From assembly GCA_002347705.1 (NCBI GenBank), contig DDWY01000095.1, positions 1-50,571 on the forward strand: a stretch of 50,571 nt of DNA, read 5' to 3'. The position numbers and the translations under genes are program-made. This stretch comes from Anaerolineaceae bacterium UBA2274. Its GTDB lineage: Bacteria; Chloroflexota; Anaerolineae; Anaerolineales; Anaerolineaceae. Numbering within the stretch: the stretch's first letter is position 1; each line of letters begins with the position of its first letter. Positions 31,294 through 40,442 of the stretch are shown here, in pieces. The notes under the pieces are model-generated. The model did no database searches. It saw nothing but the letters and a program-made list of their open reading frames with translations, and was not told where the DNA came from.

Positions 31294-32413
31294 TAAAAAT
31301 TTGTTTTTGTTTAATATACTTCGCGGACTGGCTGCCATTTTATTAGCATTGGCAGTGGCTGCGGTTTTCATCTTTATCTCTTCTGATGAACCTTTAACTG
31401 CCCTGAAATATCTGCTGCTGGGTCCCGTGGTCAGCTTCAAATCTACAGGGAATGTGTTTAACACCACCAGTTTTTTGACCATTTTAGCCGCGATGATCCC
31501 GACTATTTTCTCTGGTCTGGCAGTATGCGTAATGTTCTCAGCTAACCAGTTTAACCTGGGGGGTGAGGGAGCCATCATGTTAGGTGGCTTTGTTGGTGCT
31601 TTGCTTGGCATCTACCTCAAGATGAATACCGGACTTCACCAGGTGGTGTGCGTCTTGGGAGGTGCGCTTGCCGGTGGTCTTATCATGCTCATCCCGGCTA
31701 TTCTCAAAGTGAAACTGGGGGCAAGTGAGATGGTGACCTCGCTGATGATGAACTATGTGGTCATGTTCGTCATCCTGCACTTTCTCAACTTTGTTTTCGC
31801 GGATCGTTCAAAAGGCGCCACCCAAACCTTCCCGTTCCAGGAGACAGCAAAAATTCCTGAGATTATTGCCAATGGTACCAAGCTTACGTGGGGCTTCGTG
31901 GTCGCGTTAATTTTTGTGGTGATCATTGCCCTGTTCATGTACCGCACTAAGTGGGGTTATGCCATCCGCATGATTGGCATCAACCAGTCCTTCGCGCAGT
32001 ACTCAGGTATGCAGGTCGGAACTGTAATTATTTTGTCCCAGGTAATCGGCGGTATGCTCTCGGGCATGGGCGGCAGCATTGAGGTGCTTGGGCGCTTCGG
32101 CACCTTCTTGTGGCGCGAACTTCCGGGTTATGGCTGGCTTGGCATCACGATTGCGATTTTGGCGAAAAACAATCCAATCTTCGTGCCATTCGCAGCCTTC
32201 TTTATTGCTTATCTGAATAAAGGCTGCAACCTGATGGCTACTTACAGCGACGTGCCTTCAGAGATGATCGATATCATCCAGGCGGCTATCTTCCTGTTCT
32301 TCGCCGCGGAACAATTCCTGGCGAAGTATCGTCAGCGCATTGTGGTTCATAACACCCAACGTGATCTGGCAGTGCAGGAAGCTGCAGCAAGCCAAGGAGG
32401 GAGCAACTCATGA
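31286..32413 (+). CDS. Nucleoside ABC importer permease 1
   Basis: A 375-residue permease of the branched-chain/ribose type (BPD_transp_2) with about nine helices. Characteristic segments are FTLGGEGAIMLGGFVGAL-like NLGGEGAIMLGG, KLGASEMVTSLMMNYV and GYGWLGITIAILAKNNP. The ATG at 31286 follows AAAGGT. It partners with the next gene; both together form the membrane channel for purine or pyrimidine nucleosides. Its stop overlaps the next start (ATGA). Confidence 0.9.
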   Translation: MSDKNLFLFNILRGLAAILLALAVAAVFIFISSDEPLTALKYLLLGPVVSFKSTGNVFNTTSFLTILAAMIPTIFSGLAVCVMFSANQFNLGGEGAIMLGGFVGALLGIYLKMNTGLHQVVCVLGGALAGGLIMLIPAILKVKLGASEMVTSLMMNYVVMFVILHFLNFVFADRSKGATQTFPFQETAKIPEIIANGTKLTWGFVVALIFVVIIALFMYRTKWGYAIRMIGINQSFAQYSGMQVGTVIILSQVIGGMLSGMGGSIEVLGRFGTFLWRELPGYGWLGITIAILAKNNPIFVPFAAFFIAYLNKGCNLMATYSDVPSEMIDIIQAAIFLFFAAEQFLAKYRQRIVVHNTQRDLAVQEAAASQGGSNS

Positions 32414-33363
32414 TTGGTGATCTCCTTTTATCCATTTTCAATGCCGACTTTCTTTACAGCGTGATTCGCATCACCGCGCCGATCCTTTTTGCGGCACTGG
32501 GTGCAGTCATTGCCGAAAAAGCCGGTGTGGTTAACATCGGTCTCGAAGGTATCATGATGATATCGGCACTCTTCGGCGTGCTTTTTGGCTATTGGACGCA
32601 ATCCTGGCTGATTGGCGTGATCGGAGCAGTGGTCATCGGGGTTTTGTTGGCTCTGCTGATTGGTTTCTTTGCCTTCGAAATGAAAACCGATATCATCCTG
32701 GGCGGTATCGCGGTAAATATGTTAGGCGCGGGTGGTACTATCTTCCTGCTTGACATGTTTACCGGCATGAAAGGTAACACCGGTTCACTCGTCACGCGAG
32801 AGCTGCTCATTCCGACCGTGGATATCCCTTTGATTCAGTCCATACCCTTCCTGGGGCAAGTCTTGTCCGGGCACGCGGTGCTGACCTACCTCGCTTTTCT
32901 GCTTGTCTGGCTGATGTGGGTGGTGATTTATAAGACACCGTTGGGATTGAATATTCGCGCGGTAGGCGAAAACCCCAACGCTGCCACATCAATTGGAGTC
33001 TCTGTGCAGAAAATCCAGTACATTGCTATTGGACTTTCCGGAGCGTTGGCAGGTCTGGGCGGCGCGTTTATGTCGATGTACTACTCGCAGGGTTGGAACT
33101 CAGGCATGGTAGCCGGGCGTGGTTTTATTGCCTTAGCCGCCACAGCTATGGGGCGCGGAGAGCCGGTTGGAACAATGCTGTCCTCACTGCTGTTTGGCCT
33201 GGCGCAGGCACTGCGCACCAAGGTTTCAGGCATGCAGGGTGTATCCAGCTACCTGGTATCTGTAATTCCATATCTTGTGACCATTATTGGCCTGGTGCTT
33301 TACGCCATCAGTACTAAAAACAAGCTCAAGAAACGCCACACCGTAACGAAAGGCGCCGAATGA
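32410..33363 (+). CDS. Nucleoside ABC importer permease 2
   Basis: A 317-residue permease with about eight to nine helices. It has EKAGVVNIGLEGIMMISALFG, DIILGGIAVNMLGAG, LNIRAVGENPNAATSIGVSV and GRGFIALAATAMGRGEP, all typical of the second permease in BMP-type importers. The gene overlaps both neighbours by four bases (ATGA), so expression is tightly coupled with permease 1 and the first nucleoside hydrolase. Confidence 0.9.
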   Translation: MIGDLLLSIFNADFLYSVIRITAPILFAALGAVIAEKAGVVNIGLEGIMMISALFGVLFGYWTQSWLIGVIGAVVIGVLLALLIGFFAFEMKTDIILGGIAVNMLGAGGTIFLLDMFTGMKGNTGSLVTRELLIPTVDIPLIQSIPFLGQVLSGHAVLTYLAFLLVWLMWVVIYKTPLGLNIRAVGENPNAATSIGVSVQKIQYIAIGLSGALAGLGGAFMSMYYSQGWNSGMVAGRGFIALAATAMGRGEPVGTMLSSLLFGLAQALRTKVSGMQGVSSYLVSVIPYLVTIIGLVLYAISTKNKLKKRHTVTKGAE

Positions 33364-34304
33364 CCTCTAAAATCCCCATCATTCTTGACGGAGATCCGGG
33401 GCACGATGACGCGATTGCCTGGATGCTCGCCAAAGCCAGTGCCCAGTTAGAAATCTTAGCCTGCACCTCCGTCAGCGGTAACCAGAGCATAGAAAAGACC
33501 AGCTACAACGCCCGGCGGGTGATGACCCTGCTGGGCATTGAGTCCCCTTTTGCCATGGGCAGAGAAGAGCCTTTGCATGGGGAGCCCATCCACGCCGGCA
33601 ACATTCACGGCGAAACCGGCCTGGACGGACCAGCCCTGCCGGATCCCACTATCGAAGCTGAGCCAATCAACGCAGTGGAATTGATGGCCAAAACTCTTGC
33701 CACCTCAGATAAACCCGTTACCATCGTTGCCACCGGTCCGCTCACCAATGTTGGCGCCCTTTTAATCCTGTACCCCGAGTTAAAGCCCAAAATCGCTCAT
33801 ATTTCTATCATGGGTGGCGGTCTGGCTCATGGAAACTGGACTCCGGCGGCAGAATTCAACATCCTAATTGACCCCGAAGCGGCGGACGTGGTTTTCAAAT
33901 CCGGCTTGCCGCTTACCATGGCCGGGCTGGATGTAACCCTCAAAGCCCTGGTCTTCCCGGAAGACTTCGAACGCATCCGCGCTTTGGGTAACCCAATCGC
34001 GGTTGTAGTCGCCGAGTGGCTGGACTTTTTTTATTCCTTCCACCGCAGTATAGGCTACGCCGGCGCGCCAGTGCACGACGCGGTGGCGGTGGCTGCACTG
34101 ATCAAACCTGAAATCCTGACTGCCAGGGACTATTATGTGCAGGTCGAAACCTCCGGTGACTTCTGCCGCGGGGCAACTGTGGCAGATCACTATGGTTTTT
34201 GCCAGCAGCCACCCAACACACATGCCCTGGTTGACATCGACCGCGAAGGCTTCATTGACCTTCTGGTTGAAGCCGTAGCATGGTATGGAAAGGAGTCAAT
34301 ATGA
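33360..34304 (+). CDS. Inosine/uridine-type nucleoside hydrolase 1
   Basis: A 314-residue IunH-family hydrolase that splits N-glycosidic bonds of ribonucleosides into base and ribose. The calcium site is DGDPGHDDA near residue 9; other family motifs are ATGPLTNVGALL, IMGGGLAHGNWTPAAEFNI and the C-terminal PVHDAVAVAALI with the catalytic His-Asp. Overlap with the permease (ATGA) makes it part of the import operon. Its His in the DPGHDD motif is unlike the Val or Ile in the two others. Substrate range (purine, pyrimidine or both) is not deducible. Confidence 0.9.
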   Translation: MTSKIPIILDGDPGHDDAIAWMLAKASAQLEILACTSVSGNQSIEKTSYNARRVMTLLGIESPFAMGREEPLHGEPIHAGNIHGETGLDGPALPDPTIEAEPINAVELMAKTLATSDKPVTIVATGPLTNVGALLILYPELKPKIAHISIMGGGLAHGNWTPAAEFNILIDPEAADVVFKSGLPLTMAGLDVTLKALVFPEDFERIRALGNPIAVVVAEWLDFFYSFHRSIGYAGAPVHDAVAVAALIKPEILTARDYYVQVETSGDFCRGATVADHYGFCQQPPNTHALVDIDREGFIDLLVEAVAWYGKESI

Positions 34305-35227
34305 AGCCCATTCCTGTAATCCTGGACTGCGATCCGGGCGTGGATGATGCCATCGCCTTTCTGCTGGCAAAGCAACTGCCTCAATTGAACGTCCTCGCCA
34401 TCACCAGTGTGGCGGGCAATGTAGGGTTGGAGCGCACAAACTATAACGCTCTGGGACTGCTCGAATTCCTGGATTGGAACATCCCTGTCTATCGTGGAGC
34501 AGCCGGACCGGTTTTCCGCAAGCGCGTGGAAGCCGCCGAGGTGCATGGTTCCAACGGCATGGCAGGCTATGACCTCCCCCACGCCCGCAGCGAAGTTGAG
34601 GGTGTTACTGCCTGGGACGCCATCCACCAATATGCGCTGGAACAGCAAGGCGCGCTTGAGATCATCGCCATCGGTCCGCTCACTAATCTTTCCCTGGCTT
34701 TTCTCAAATACCCTGATCTGCCCCAACTGATCAAACGGATCGTTATTATGGGTGGTTCAAGCGACGCGGGCAACGCTACTCCGGCAGCCGAGTTTAATAT
34801 TTACGCTGACCCAGAAGCTGCTGATATCGTCTTCTGCGCTGGCGTGCCCGTGCACATGTGTGGGCTGGATATGACCATGAAAGCGCTCATGACCCCTGCC
34901 GAGCTCGACCAGGTTGCGGCATTGGGCAGCAAACAAGCAGTCTTCTTCCGTGATGTTGTCCAGGATATCGTGGGGTTTATGCGCCGGCTGGGCATCACTG
35001 GCATTAACATGCACGATCCCGCTGCTGTGCTTTATGCGGCAGACGATTCGATTTTCAAAGCTTATCCCGCCGGCATTCGCGTGGAGACTAAGGGCTCGAT
35101 CACCCAGGGTAAAACCGTGACAGACCTTTATAGTGACGCCAAATGGCCCAAGAACGCTTTTGCGGTGATGGATATTGACTGCGACGCCTTCGTCGAGAAG
35201 GTTTTTGAGCTGATGAGTAAATATTGA
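34301..35227 (+). CDS. Inosine/uridine-type nucleoside hydrolase 2
   Basis: A 308-residue IunH paralogue. It begins IPVILDCDPGVDDAIAFLLA with the DxDxxxDD calcium site; then IGPLTNLSLAFL, IVIMGGSSDAGNATPAAEFNIY, GLDMTMKALM and GINMHDPAAVLYA. The start at 34301 follows AAAGGAG and overlaps the previous stop; an earlier in-frame start at 34280 would add seven residues. It is clearly divergent from hydrolase 1, so this is not a recent duplication. A hairpin follows the gene. Confidence 0.9.
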   Translation: MKPIPVILDCDPGVDDAIAFLLAKQLPQLNVLAITSVAGNVGLERTNYNALGLLEFLDWNIPVYRGAAGPVFRKRVEAAEVHGSNGMAGYDLPHARSEVEGVTAWDAIHQYALEQQGALEIIAIGPLTNLSLAFLKYPDLPQLIKRIVIMGGSSDAGNATPAAEFNIYADPEAADIVFCAGVPVHMCGLDMTMKALMTPAELDQVAALGSKQAVFFRDVVQDIVGFMRRLGITGINMHDPAAVLYAADDSIFKAYPAGIRVETKGSITQGKTVTDLYSDAKWPKNAFAVMDIDCDAFVEKVFELMSKY

Positions 35228-35256
35228 TACATTTTCACTTTTCAGTCAGAGTTTCC

Positions 35257-35282
35257 AGCAGGTCTTCTCACGAAGACCTGCT
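35257..35282 (+). terminator. Hairpin between nucleoside hydrolases 2 and 3
   Basis: AGCAGGTCTTC (35257-35267) pairs with GAAGACCTGCT (35272-35282), an 11-bp stem with a four-base loop. It is followed by TTTG, a very short T run, so a partial terminator or mRNA-processing structure is more likely than full termination. Confidence 0.6.
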
Positions 35283-35311
35283 TTGAATAACACAATAAGG
35301 ATGACACCAAC

Positions 35312-36301
35312 ATGCCAAAAAAAATAATTATCGATACAGACCCGGGAATTGACGATGCCATGGCCATCCTGGCCGCCTTGCATTCCCCAGAACTCGAAGT
35401 ATTGGGCTTGACCACCGTATTCGGAAACACAACAGTCGATCTTTGCTCGTTAAACGCTTTGCGATTGGTGGAGCTGGAGGGGAATGATCATGTCCCGGTC
35501 GCCCAGGGCTGCGGGCAGCCGCTTGTGCACGATCTCAATTCCTTTTCGGCAGGCGTACACGGCAAGGATGGTCTTGGCAACACCAACCTACCCCTCCCCC
35601 ATGGCAAGCTCGATCCGCGACACGCCGCTCAATTCATTATCGATACCGTCATGGCAAATCCCCACGAGGTGATCCTTGCGCCTATAGGTCCGCTGACCAA
35701 CATCGCCATGTCATACCGCCTTGAGCCCCGGATTGCCCCGCTGGTAAAAGAAGTGGTCCTGATGGGCGGCTGCGCCTTCGCCTTGGGCAACATCTCTGCC
35801 GTTGCCGAAGCCAACATCTACCACGACCCACATGCCGCGGAAGTCGTTTTTGCTGCTCCCTGGAAAGTTACCATGGTAGGGCTGGACGTCACTACCAAAA
35901 TCGTCATGCGTCCTGAGTATTTTGCCAAATTGTACGCAGCCGGCAACCCCGCGGTGGGGCTTCTCGAGAAAATTCAACCCTGCTACCAGGACTTTCATGA
36001 AGAGATTTACGGCATGAAAGGTGCCATCCACACCCATGACCCTGCGGTCATAGCTTACCTGCTGGCGCCAGAGCTGTTCAGGTGTGAGGAGATGCCGGTG
36101 TATGTGGTGACGGAAGGGCTTTGTTTGGGCAAAACCATTGCCGACAAACACCACCACATTTTCAGAAGCACACAGGCGGCCACGGGTATCGGCGAGGAAT
36201 CGAGCGAGATCGCTGTTGAACGCCCCTCCACCACCATCCCTCTGGGGGTGGACGAGGACGGAGTGCTGCAGTTGCTGTTTGATTTGTTGACAAAGTCTTA
36301 A
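35312..36301 (+). CDS. Inosine/uridine-type nucleoside hydrolase 3
   Basis: A 329-residue IunH paralogue with IIIDTDPGIDDAMAILAAL (calcium site), APIGPLTNIAMSY, EVVLMGGCAFALGNISAVAEANIY and AIHTHDPAVIAYLL. The DTDPGIDD form is the most common variant in RihB- and RihC-like enzymes. It lies 84 nt after hydrolase 2, beyond a hairpin, and is the last gene of the operon. Three non-identical hydrolases in a row suggest a division of labour over purine and pyrimidine nucleosides. Confidence 0.9.
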   Translation: MPKKIIIDTDPGIDDAMAILAALHSPELEVLGLTTVFGNTTVDLCSLNALRLVELEGNDHVPVAQGCGQPLVHDLNSFSAGVHGKDGLGNTNLPLPHGKLDPRHAAQFIIDTVMANPHEVILAPIGPLTNIAMSYRLEPRIAPLVKEVVLMGGCAFALGNISAVAEANIYHDPHAAEVVFAAPWKVTMVGLDVTTKIVMRPEYFAKLYAAGNPAVGLLEKIQPCYQDFHEEIYGMKGAIHTHDPAVIAYLLAPELFRCEEMPVYVVTEGLCLGKTIADKHHHIFRSTQAATGIGEESSEIAVERPSTTIPLGVDEDGVLQLLFDLLTKS

Positions 36302-37512
36302 GCAATCAATTCACGAATGCGAAATCGTAGGGCGGAATGGCGTTCTCCTGCCCTCGCAGCGTAGCTGCAAGGGTTCGCCACTCCGCCAATCAGACACCAC
36401 TACGTCGGAGTGAGCCCATAACACTTGAATAACAGGGCAAGGTTCATAGGCGGTCTCATTCCGACCTACATGTTACCCTTTGTTTTCGCCGGTCTTAATA
36501 ATCCTCTAGACAAAGGAGTTGGCTTTGAGCGAGCGAGGCATCTGACCGCAGGTCTCCAAATCTTAGATGTAAAACAATTTAAGGGTTGCTGCTGGAAATT
36601 CAACGTAGGGCGGAATGACGTTCCTTTCGCCACTCCGCCATTCAGACACCCGTTGAGTCGTAGGTCGGAATGGCGTTCCTGGGTTAGGAGGCGGTCTCAT
36701 TACCCTGCTGTGCGGGCACTTCGTCCGACCTGCCTCTGGCTCGTCCCAAATTCCGTCGTAGGGGCGAAGCATCCAGTATTGACCCATCATGTTAGGTAAG
36801 GCAGTTTTGTCGGGTTGCTGTATAGACAAGTATGATTGTTTACAGATTATCCGATGCGATTGTTTACAATTTTATATAGCTTTCCACCTCTGTTTACCCA
36901 GCGCATACACCGGACCAATGCTGCGGACAGGCACGGGGGCCTGTCCCTACGTGAGAATATATTCAATTTCAACCGGTTCGTGTAGGGGTAACCGCCTCTG
37001 GTTACCCGTTATTGTTGATAACCTGGATCAGCACAGCCCTCGAAAGAGATGTTTTTGATGGATTAGAATGTAAACTATCCCCTCAAACAAAGTGTAAACA
37101 ATCACTGTCTTAACAGTTGCTTCGCCCCTACCGTAGCACCACAACAAAGCAAATATCACAAATAATAAGAAAGATTGGGTTTGCGTGATCTATCTTTCAC
37201 AATGTCAGGTTGAAATTAGCAACCTGACCTACATCTGGCTCGTCCTAAATTCCATCGTAGGGGCAAAGTATCCTTTACAAAAGCATCCATGGTAAGGCAA
37301 GTCAGTTTTGTCGGGTTGCTTCGCCCCTACCAAAGCATCAAAACAAGGGGGGAATTCACAAAAAAAAACGAAAGGTAGGGGTTGCGTGATCCATCTTTCG
37401 TAATGTCAGGTTGAAATGCGCAACCTGACCTACGCCTGGCTTGTCTTGTGTTCCGCCAAAGGATTGATTAAATCAACCTATCACCTATCAGCAATCACCT
37501 ACCCCCTATCAC
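36302..37512. repeat. 1.2-kb intergenic repeat island
   Basis: No convincing gene. It has REP-like palindromes at 36327-36390 and 36605-36641, a GGCGGTCTCATTCCGACCTA copy near 36449, a degenerate unit repeated about three times (36720-36820, 37220-37321 and, in part, up to 37450) that includes GTCGGGTTGCT and GTAGGGGC, and a pair of about 70-bp direct repeats with TGATC(T/C)ATCTTTC and AATGTCAGGTTGAAAT (about 37185-37232 and 37388-37434). Inverted TGCTTCGCCCCTAC (37119-37132, 37318-37331) faces GTAGGGGCGAAGCA (36760-36773). The two operons on either side converge on it. Confidence 0.75.
36327..36390. repeat. 64-bp palindromic repeat, copy 2
   Basis: This is the reverse complement of 15592-15655 with one difference by eye (G for A within GTTCGCCACTCCG). 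It can fold into the same long hairpin. A shorter relative lies at 36605-36641. Confidence 0.85.
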
Positions 37513-38835
37513 CTATCCCGGATAATCGGCAATTTTCCGGGATAAATCTTTATTCAACAAGCGTGGCAGGCGGGAGTTCACCTCGCGCAGGATTTCATCC
37601 ACGTCCAGCGTCAGGTGCTTTCTTCCCCGGTAAATCAATTCACCGTCACAAATCACGGTGTCAACATCCCGGGCATCCATTGAATACACCAGGTTGGCCT
37701 CCTTGTTGATCACCGGCTGTGCCGCCGGGCGATCCTGCCGCAGCAGCACCACATCCGCCAGATTGCCAGCCTTCAAATTGCCCAGTCGGGGTTGGCGCAA
37801 GACCCTCGCCCCTCCCTGAAACGCCAGGTCCAGCACCGTGTTGACCGGTAACACTTCGGCGTCCATAGCCTTGTTTTTTTGCGTAAGCGCGGTCAGGCGC
37901 ATTTGTTCAAACAGGTCGAGCGTGCTGCTGCTGACCACGCCATCCGTTGCCAGGCCTACCGCTATCCCTTTTTCCAGGTATTTGGGCAAGTCAGCCAATC
38001 CCATCGCCATTGCCAGGTAAGTTTTTGGCGCCTGGGCGATGCCAACCTCTCTGCCAACCAGCAAATCGAGGTCTGCGTCAGAGGGATAGAGACAATGCGC
38101 CAGGATGGCGGGCTGGTCCAGCAAACCGGTATCCGCCAATATCTGCACGGGCGTTTTTCCGTAACGCTCAAGGGATAAGGTAATTTGCCCGACAGTCTCC
38201 GCGACATGAATATGATTGCCAACCCCCAACCTGGCGGCTTCTTTAGCGCAGCGTGTGAGAAAGTCCGGATCGCAGAGATAGGGCGAGTGCGGCGCAAGCC
38301 AGGTGGTGATGCGACCATCGGCCTTGCCCTGCCAATGTTCCACGAAACGGATGGTTTCATCCAACTGCGCGTAACCCTGGTGCCCAAAGACAGCCCATCC
38401 CAGGTTGGCGCGCGTGCCCGCCTTCTCCACCGCCTGCGCGACCATGTCCATTTCAAAGTAATGATCTGCCACGCAGGTAATGCCGGCCGCGATCATCTCC
38501 GCCAGCCCCAGCATAGCCCCCCAATAGACATCTTCGGGGGTCAGGTTGGCTTCGAGCGGAAAGATAACCTTGTTAAACCAGTCGTTCTCGTTCACGTCTG
38601 GTCCGGCATTGCGAAAGAGCACCATCGGCACGTGCGCGTGGGTGTTGACCATGCCTGGCACAGCCAGCATGCCTGCCGCGTCGATGATCTGATAATCTGA
38701 TGGTGCCAGAGCAGCCGTTGGCTGTATAGCTGTGATCTGGTTGCCCTCTATCAGGATATCCTGGCCAGGAACAAAGCGCGGCACTTGACCTTCGAAGGTC
38801 ATCACCTCACAATTCCTGATGATTAGTTTTCCCAT
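37513..38835 (-). CDS. Amidohydrolase (MtaD/SsnA/TrzA-type deaminase)
   Basis: A 440-residue metal-dependent hydrolase of the group that deaminates S-adenosylhomocysteine, methylthioadenosine, guanine and related compounds. Metal ligands are visible as NTHAH (His66, His68), IHVAET (His) and ATDGVVSSS (Asp); APHSPYLC and LAHCLYPSD are further motifs of the family. Positioned between nucleoside hydrolases and a sugar kinase, it probably deaminates an imported nucleoside or base. Exact substrate unknown. It is the third gene of the minus-strand operon, 25 nt after the flavodoxin-like gene. Confidence 0.85.
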   Translation of the reverse strand: MGKLIIRNCEVMTFEGQVPRFVPGQDILIEGNQITAIQPTAALAPSDYQIIDAAGMLAVPGMVNTHAHVPMVLFRNAGPDVNENDWFNKVIFPLEANLTPEDVYWGAMLGLAEMIAAGITCVADHYFEMDMVAQAVEKAGTRANLGWAVFGHQGYAQLDETIRFVEHWQGKADGRITTWLAPHSPYLCDPDFLTRCAKEAARLGVGNHIHVAETVGQITLSLERYGKTPVQILADTGLLDQPAILAHCLYPSDADLDLLVGREVGIAQAPKTYLAMAMGLADLPKYLEKGIAVGLATDGVVSSSTLDLFEQMRLTALTQKNKAMDAEVLPVNTVLDLAFQGGARVLRQPRLGNLKAGNLADVVLLRQDRPAAQPVINKEANLVYSMDARDVDTVICDGELIYRGRKHLTLDVDEILREVNSRLPRLLNKDLSRKIADYPG

Positions 38836-38860
38836 ATTCTATGCTCTTCCTTTTCCGTTT

Positions 38861-39451
38861 TTAGAAGTTCTCCACCAGTGCGAGTGCATCGTCGATAGCC
38901 CGGTCGAGAATCGTTTGAACCGCCTCCCGCCCCAGATCGAGCCCATCAGCCGCGACTACATCAAAACGCGGGATTCCCCAAAATTCACACAAAGCCTCCA
39001 AATAACGCGCCCCCATTTCGAGCGGGGAATGATTGTAATCTCCCCCACGGGTAGTCAGAAACAGCAGCCTTTTCGCTTTGCACAAGCCAAAAGTGCCGCG
39101 TTCATCCGCGCCAAAGGTTATGCCGTCCACGCAAATGTTCTCGATATAAAGCTTCAATAAAGCTGGAAAACCGAGGTCCCAAAATGGAGCCGCCACAACC
39201 ACCCGGTCTGCCTGGCTGAATTGGCGGGCATAGCGAAAGCGCGGATGCTCGTGCTTGTGTTCCGCCAGCAAGCTTTCACGTTGGGCAAAGAAACCCTCGC
39301 TCAAAGGCGCAAGCGGCTCGTCCATCAGGCATAATCTTTCCACCTGGTAGTCTTTTTTGGCTTGGAGTGCTGCCAGAAAGGCTTCAGCCAGAACGCGTGT
39401 TCGCGACTGTTCCCGTCGGATGCAGCAATCGATATATAGCACCTTTACCAT
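38861..39451 (-). CDS. Flavodoxin-fold NAD(P)H oxidoreductase (AzoR/NQO-like)
   Basis: A 196-residue FMN-dependent oxidoreductase. It starts VLYIDCCIRREQSRTRVLAE, the phosphate-binding loop of the NADPH:quinone or azoreductase fold, and has VVVAAPFWDLGFPALLKLYIENI and FLTTRGGDY (isoalloxazine contacts). It overlaps the PfkB gene by 7 nt, so the two are co-translated. Reduction of quinones or flavins has no obvious link to nucleoside use; the link may be NAD(P) balance or a novel substrate. Confidence 0.85.
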   Translation of the reverse strand: MVKVLYIDCCIRREQSRTRVLAEAFLAALQAKKDYQVERLCLMDEPLAPLSEGFFAQRESLLAEHKHEHPRFRYARQFSQADRVVVAAPFWDLGFPALLKLYIENICVDGITFGADERGTFGLCKAKRLLFLTTRGGDYNHSPLEMGARYLEALCEFWGIPRFDVVAADGLDLGREAVQTILDRAIDDALALVENF

Positions 39452-40365
39452 TCCAGCACCTCGGGAACCTGCAGCTTGCCTTCGGCAAGCACTTGCTCCA
39501 CTTCAATCCGGGTGGGAATGGAATTCGCCGCTCCTGGGCGCTGCACGCACAGCGCTGAAGCCACAGTCGCCATGCGCAGCGTCTCGGCAAGACTCAGGCC
39601 CTGCATCACACCAAACAAGAAATAGCCGCTGAAAGTATCCCCTGCGGCAGTGGTATCCACCGCCCGCACTTTGCAGCTGCCGATGCTGACGTAATGCCCG
39701 TTTTGAACACACTGCGCGCCGCGTGACCCGAGCGTGAGCAGAATGCCAGCCTTGGGATAGCGCTCAGCCAGGCGTTGCAGCAGGTTTTCGTCCACCGCCC
39801 CACCGATAATTCCTGCTCCTTCAACCTCGTTAACAATCAGCCAATCGAGCTGGTCAATGGGGTAAGTATTCACATTATCGGAGTACGGGGCGGCATTCAG
39901 CGCAACTTTCAAGCCCTTCGCAGCTGCTTTTACGATAATCTTACCCACCAGGTTGGTCTCGTTCTGCAGCAAAACAAAACCGTCACTGCCAAATGCGTCC
40001 AACGTTCGGTCCACATAGTCTTCGGTCAGCATTTGGTTCGTACCGCCATACAGCAGGATACAGTTCTGACCGGAATCCGCCACCTGGATGATGGCATGCC
40101 CGCTGACCTCCGCTGAAGTCTGCATCAGCGAGGTGTCCACTCCGGCGGCTTGCAGCATCTCAACCAAAAACCCGCCGTCTCTGCCAGCAACGCCGGCATG
40201 GAACACCTGGCTGCCAGCCCTGGCAGCCGCGATGGATTGGTTGAGCCCTTTGCCACCGCTGTTAATTGTGTAGGATTTTGTGTGTTTGGTTTCGCCTGGG
40301 AGTACAAAGTTGTCTACCCGGTAAACATGGTCAATATTGAGTGAGCCAAAATTTAGAATAGGCAT
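39445..40365 (-). CDS. PfkB-family sugar kinase (ribokinase-like)
   Basis: A 306-residue kinase. N-terminal FGSLNIDHVYRVDNF and SGGKGLNQSIAAARAG (substrate-binding GG) and C-terminal AVDTTAAGDTFSGYFLFG (catalytic Asp in the GDTFSG anion hole) define the family, closest in layout to ribokinase. It would phosphorylate the ribose set free by the nucleoside hydrolases. First gene of the minus-strand operon, after AAAGGA; divergent from the phosphorylase gene at 40443. Other pentoses or a nucleoside (adenosine kinase-like) are alternatives. Confidence 0.88.
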   Translation of the reverse strand: MPILNFGSLNIDHVYRVDNFVLPGETKHTKSYTINSGGKGLNQSIAAARAGSQVFHAGVAGRDGGFLVEMLQAAGVDTSLMQTSAEVSGHAIIQVADSGQNCILLYGGTNQMLTEDYVDRTLDAFGSDGFVLLQNETNLVGKIIVKAAAKGLKVALNAAPYSDNVNTYPIDQLDWLIVNEVEGAGIIGGAVDENLLQRLAERYPKAGILLTLGSRGAQCVQNGHYVSIGSCKVRAVDTTAAGDTFSGYFLFGVMQGLSLAETLRMATVASALCVQRPGAANSIPTRIEVEQVLAEGKLQVPEVLEW

Positions 40366-40380
40366 AGGTAGTCCTTTTGA

Positions 40381-40409
40381 TTGATTTTCGCGATATAGGC
40401 AATTATACT
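40381..40409 (+). promoter_or_regulatory. Sigma-70-type promoter of the nucleoside phosphorylase
   Basis: TTGATT (40381-40386) and TATACT (40404-40409) with a 17-base spacer lie in the 77-bp gap between the divergent PfkB and phosphorylase genes. A ribosome site AAAAGAGGAA precedes the ATG at 40443. Confidence 0.75.
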
Positions 40410-40442
40410 GGGAGAAGCCAACCCAAACAGAAAAGAGGAACC

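Noticed and set aside
36425..36799. A 124-residue open frame in the repeat island
   Set aside because: It translates REP-like repeats, has no ribosome site and shows no protein features.
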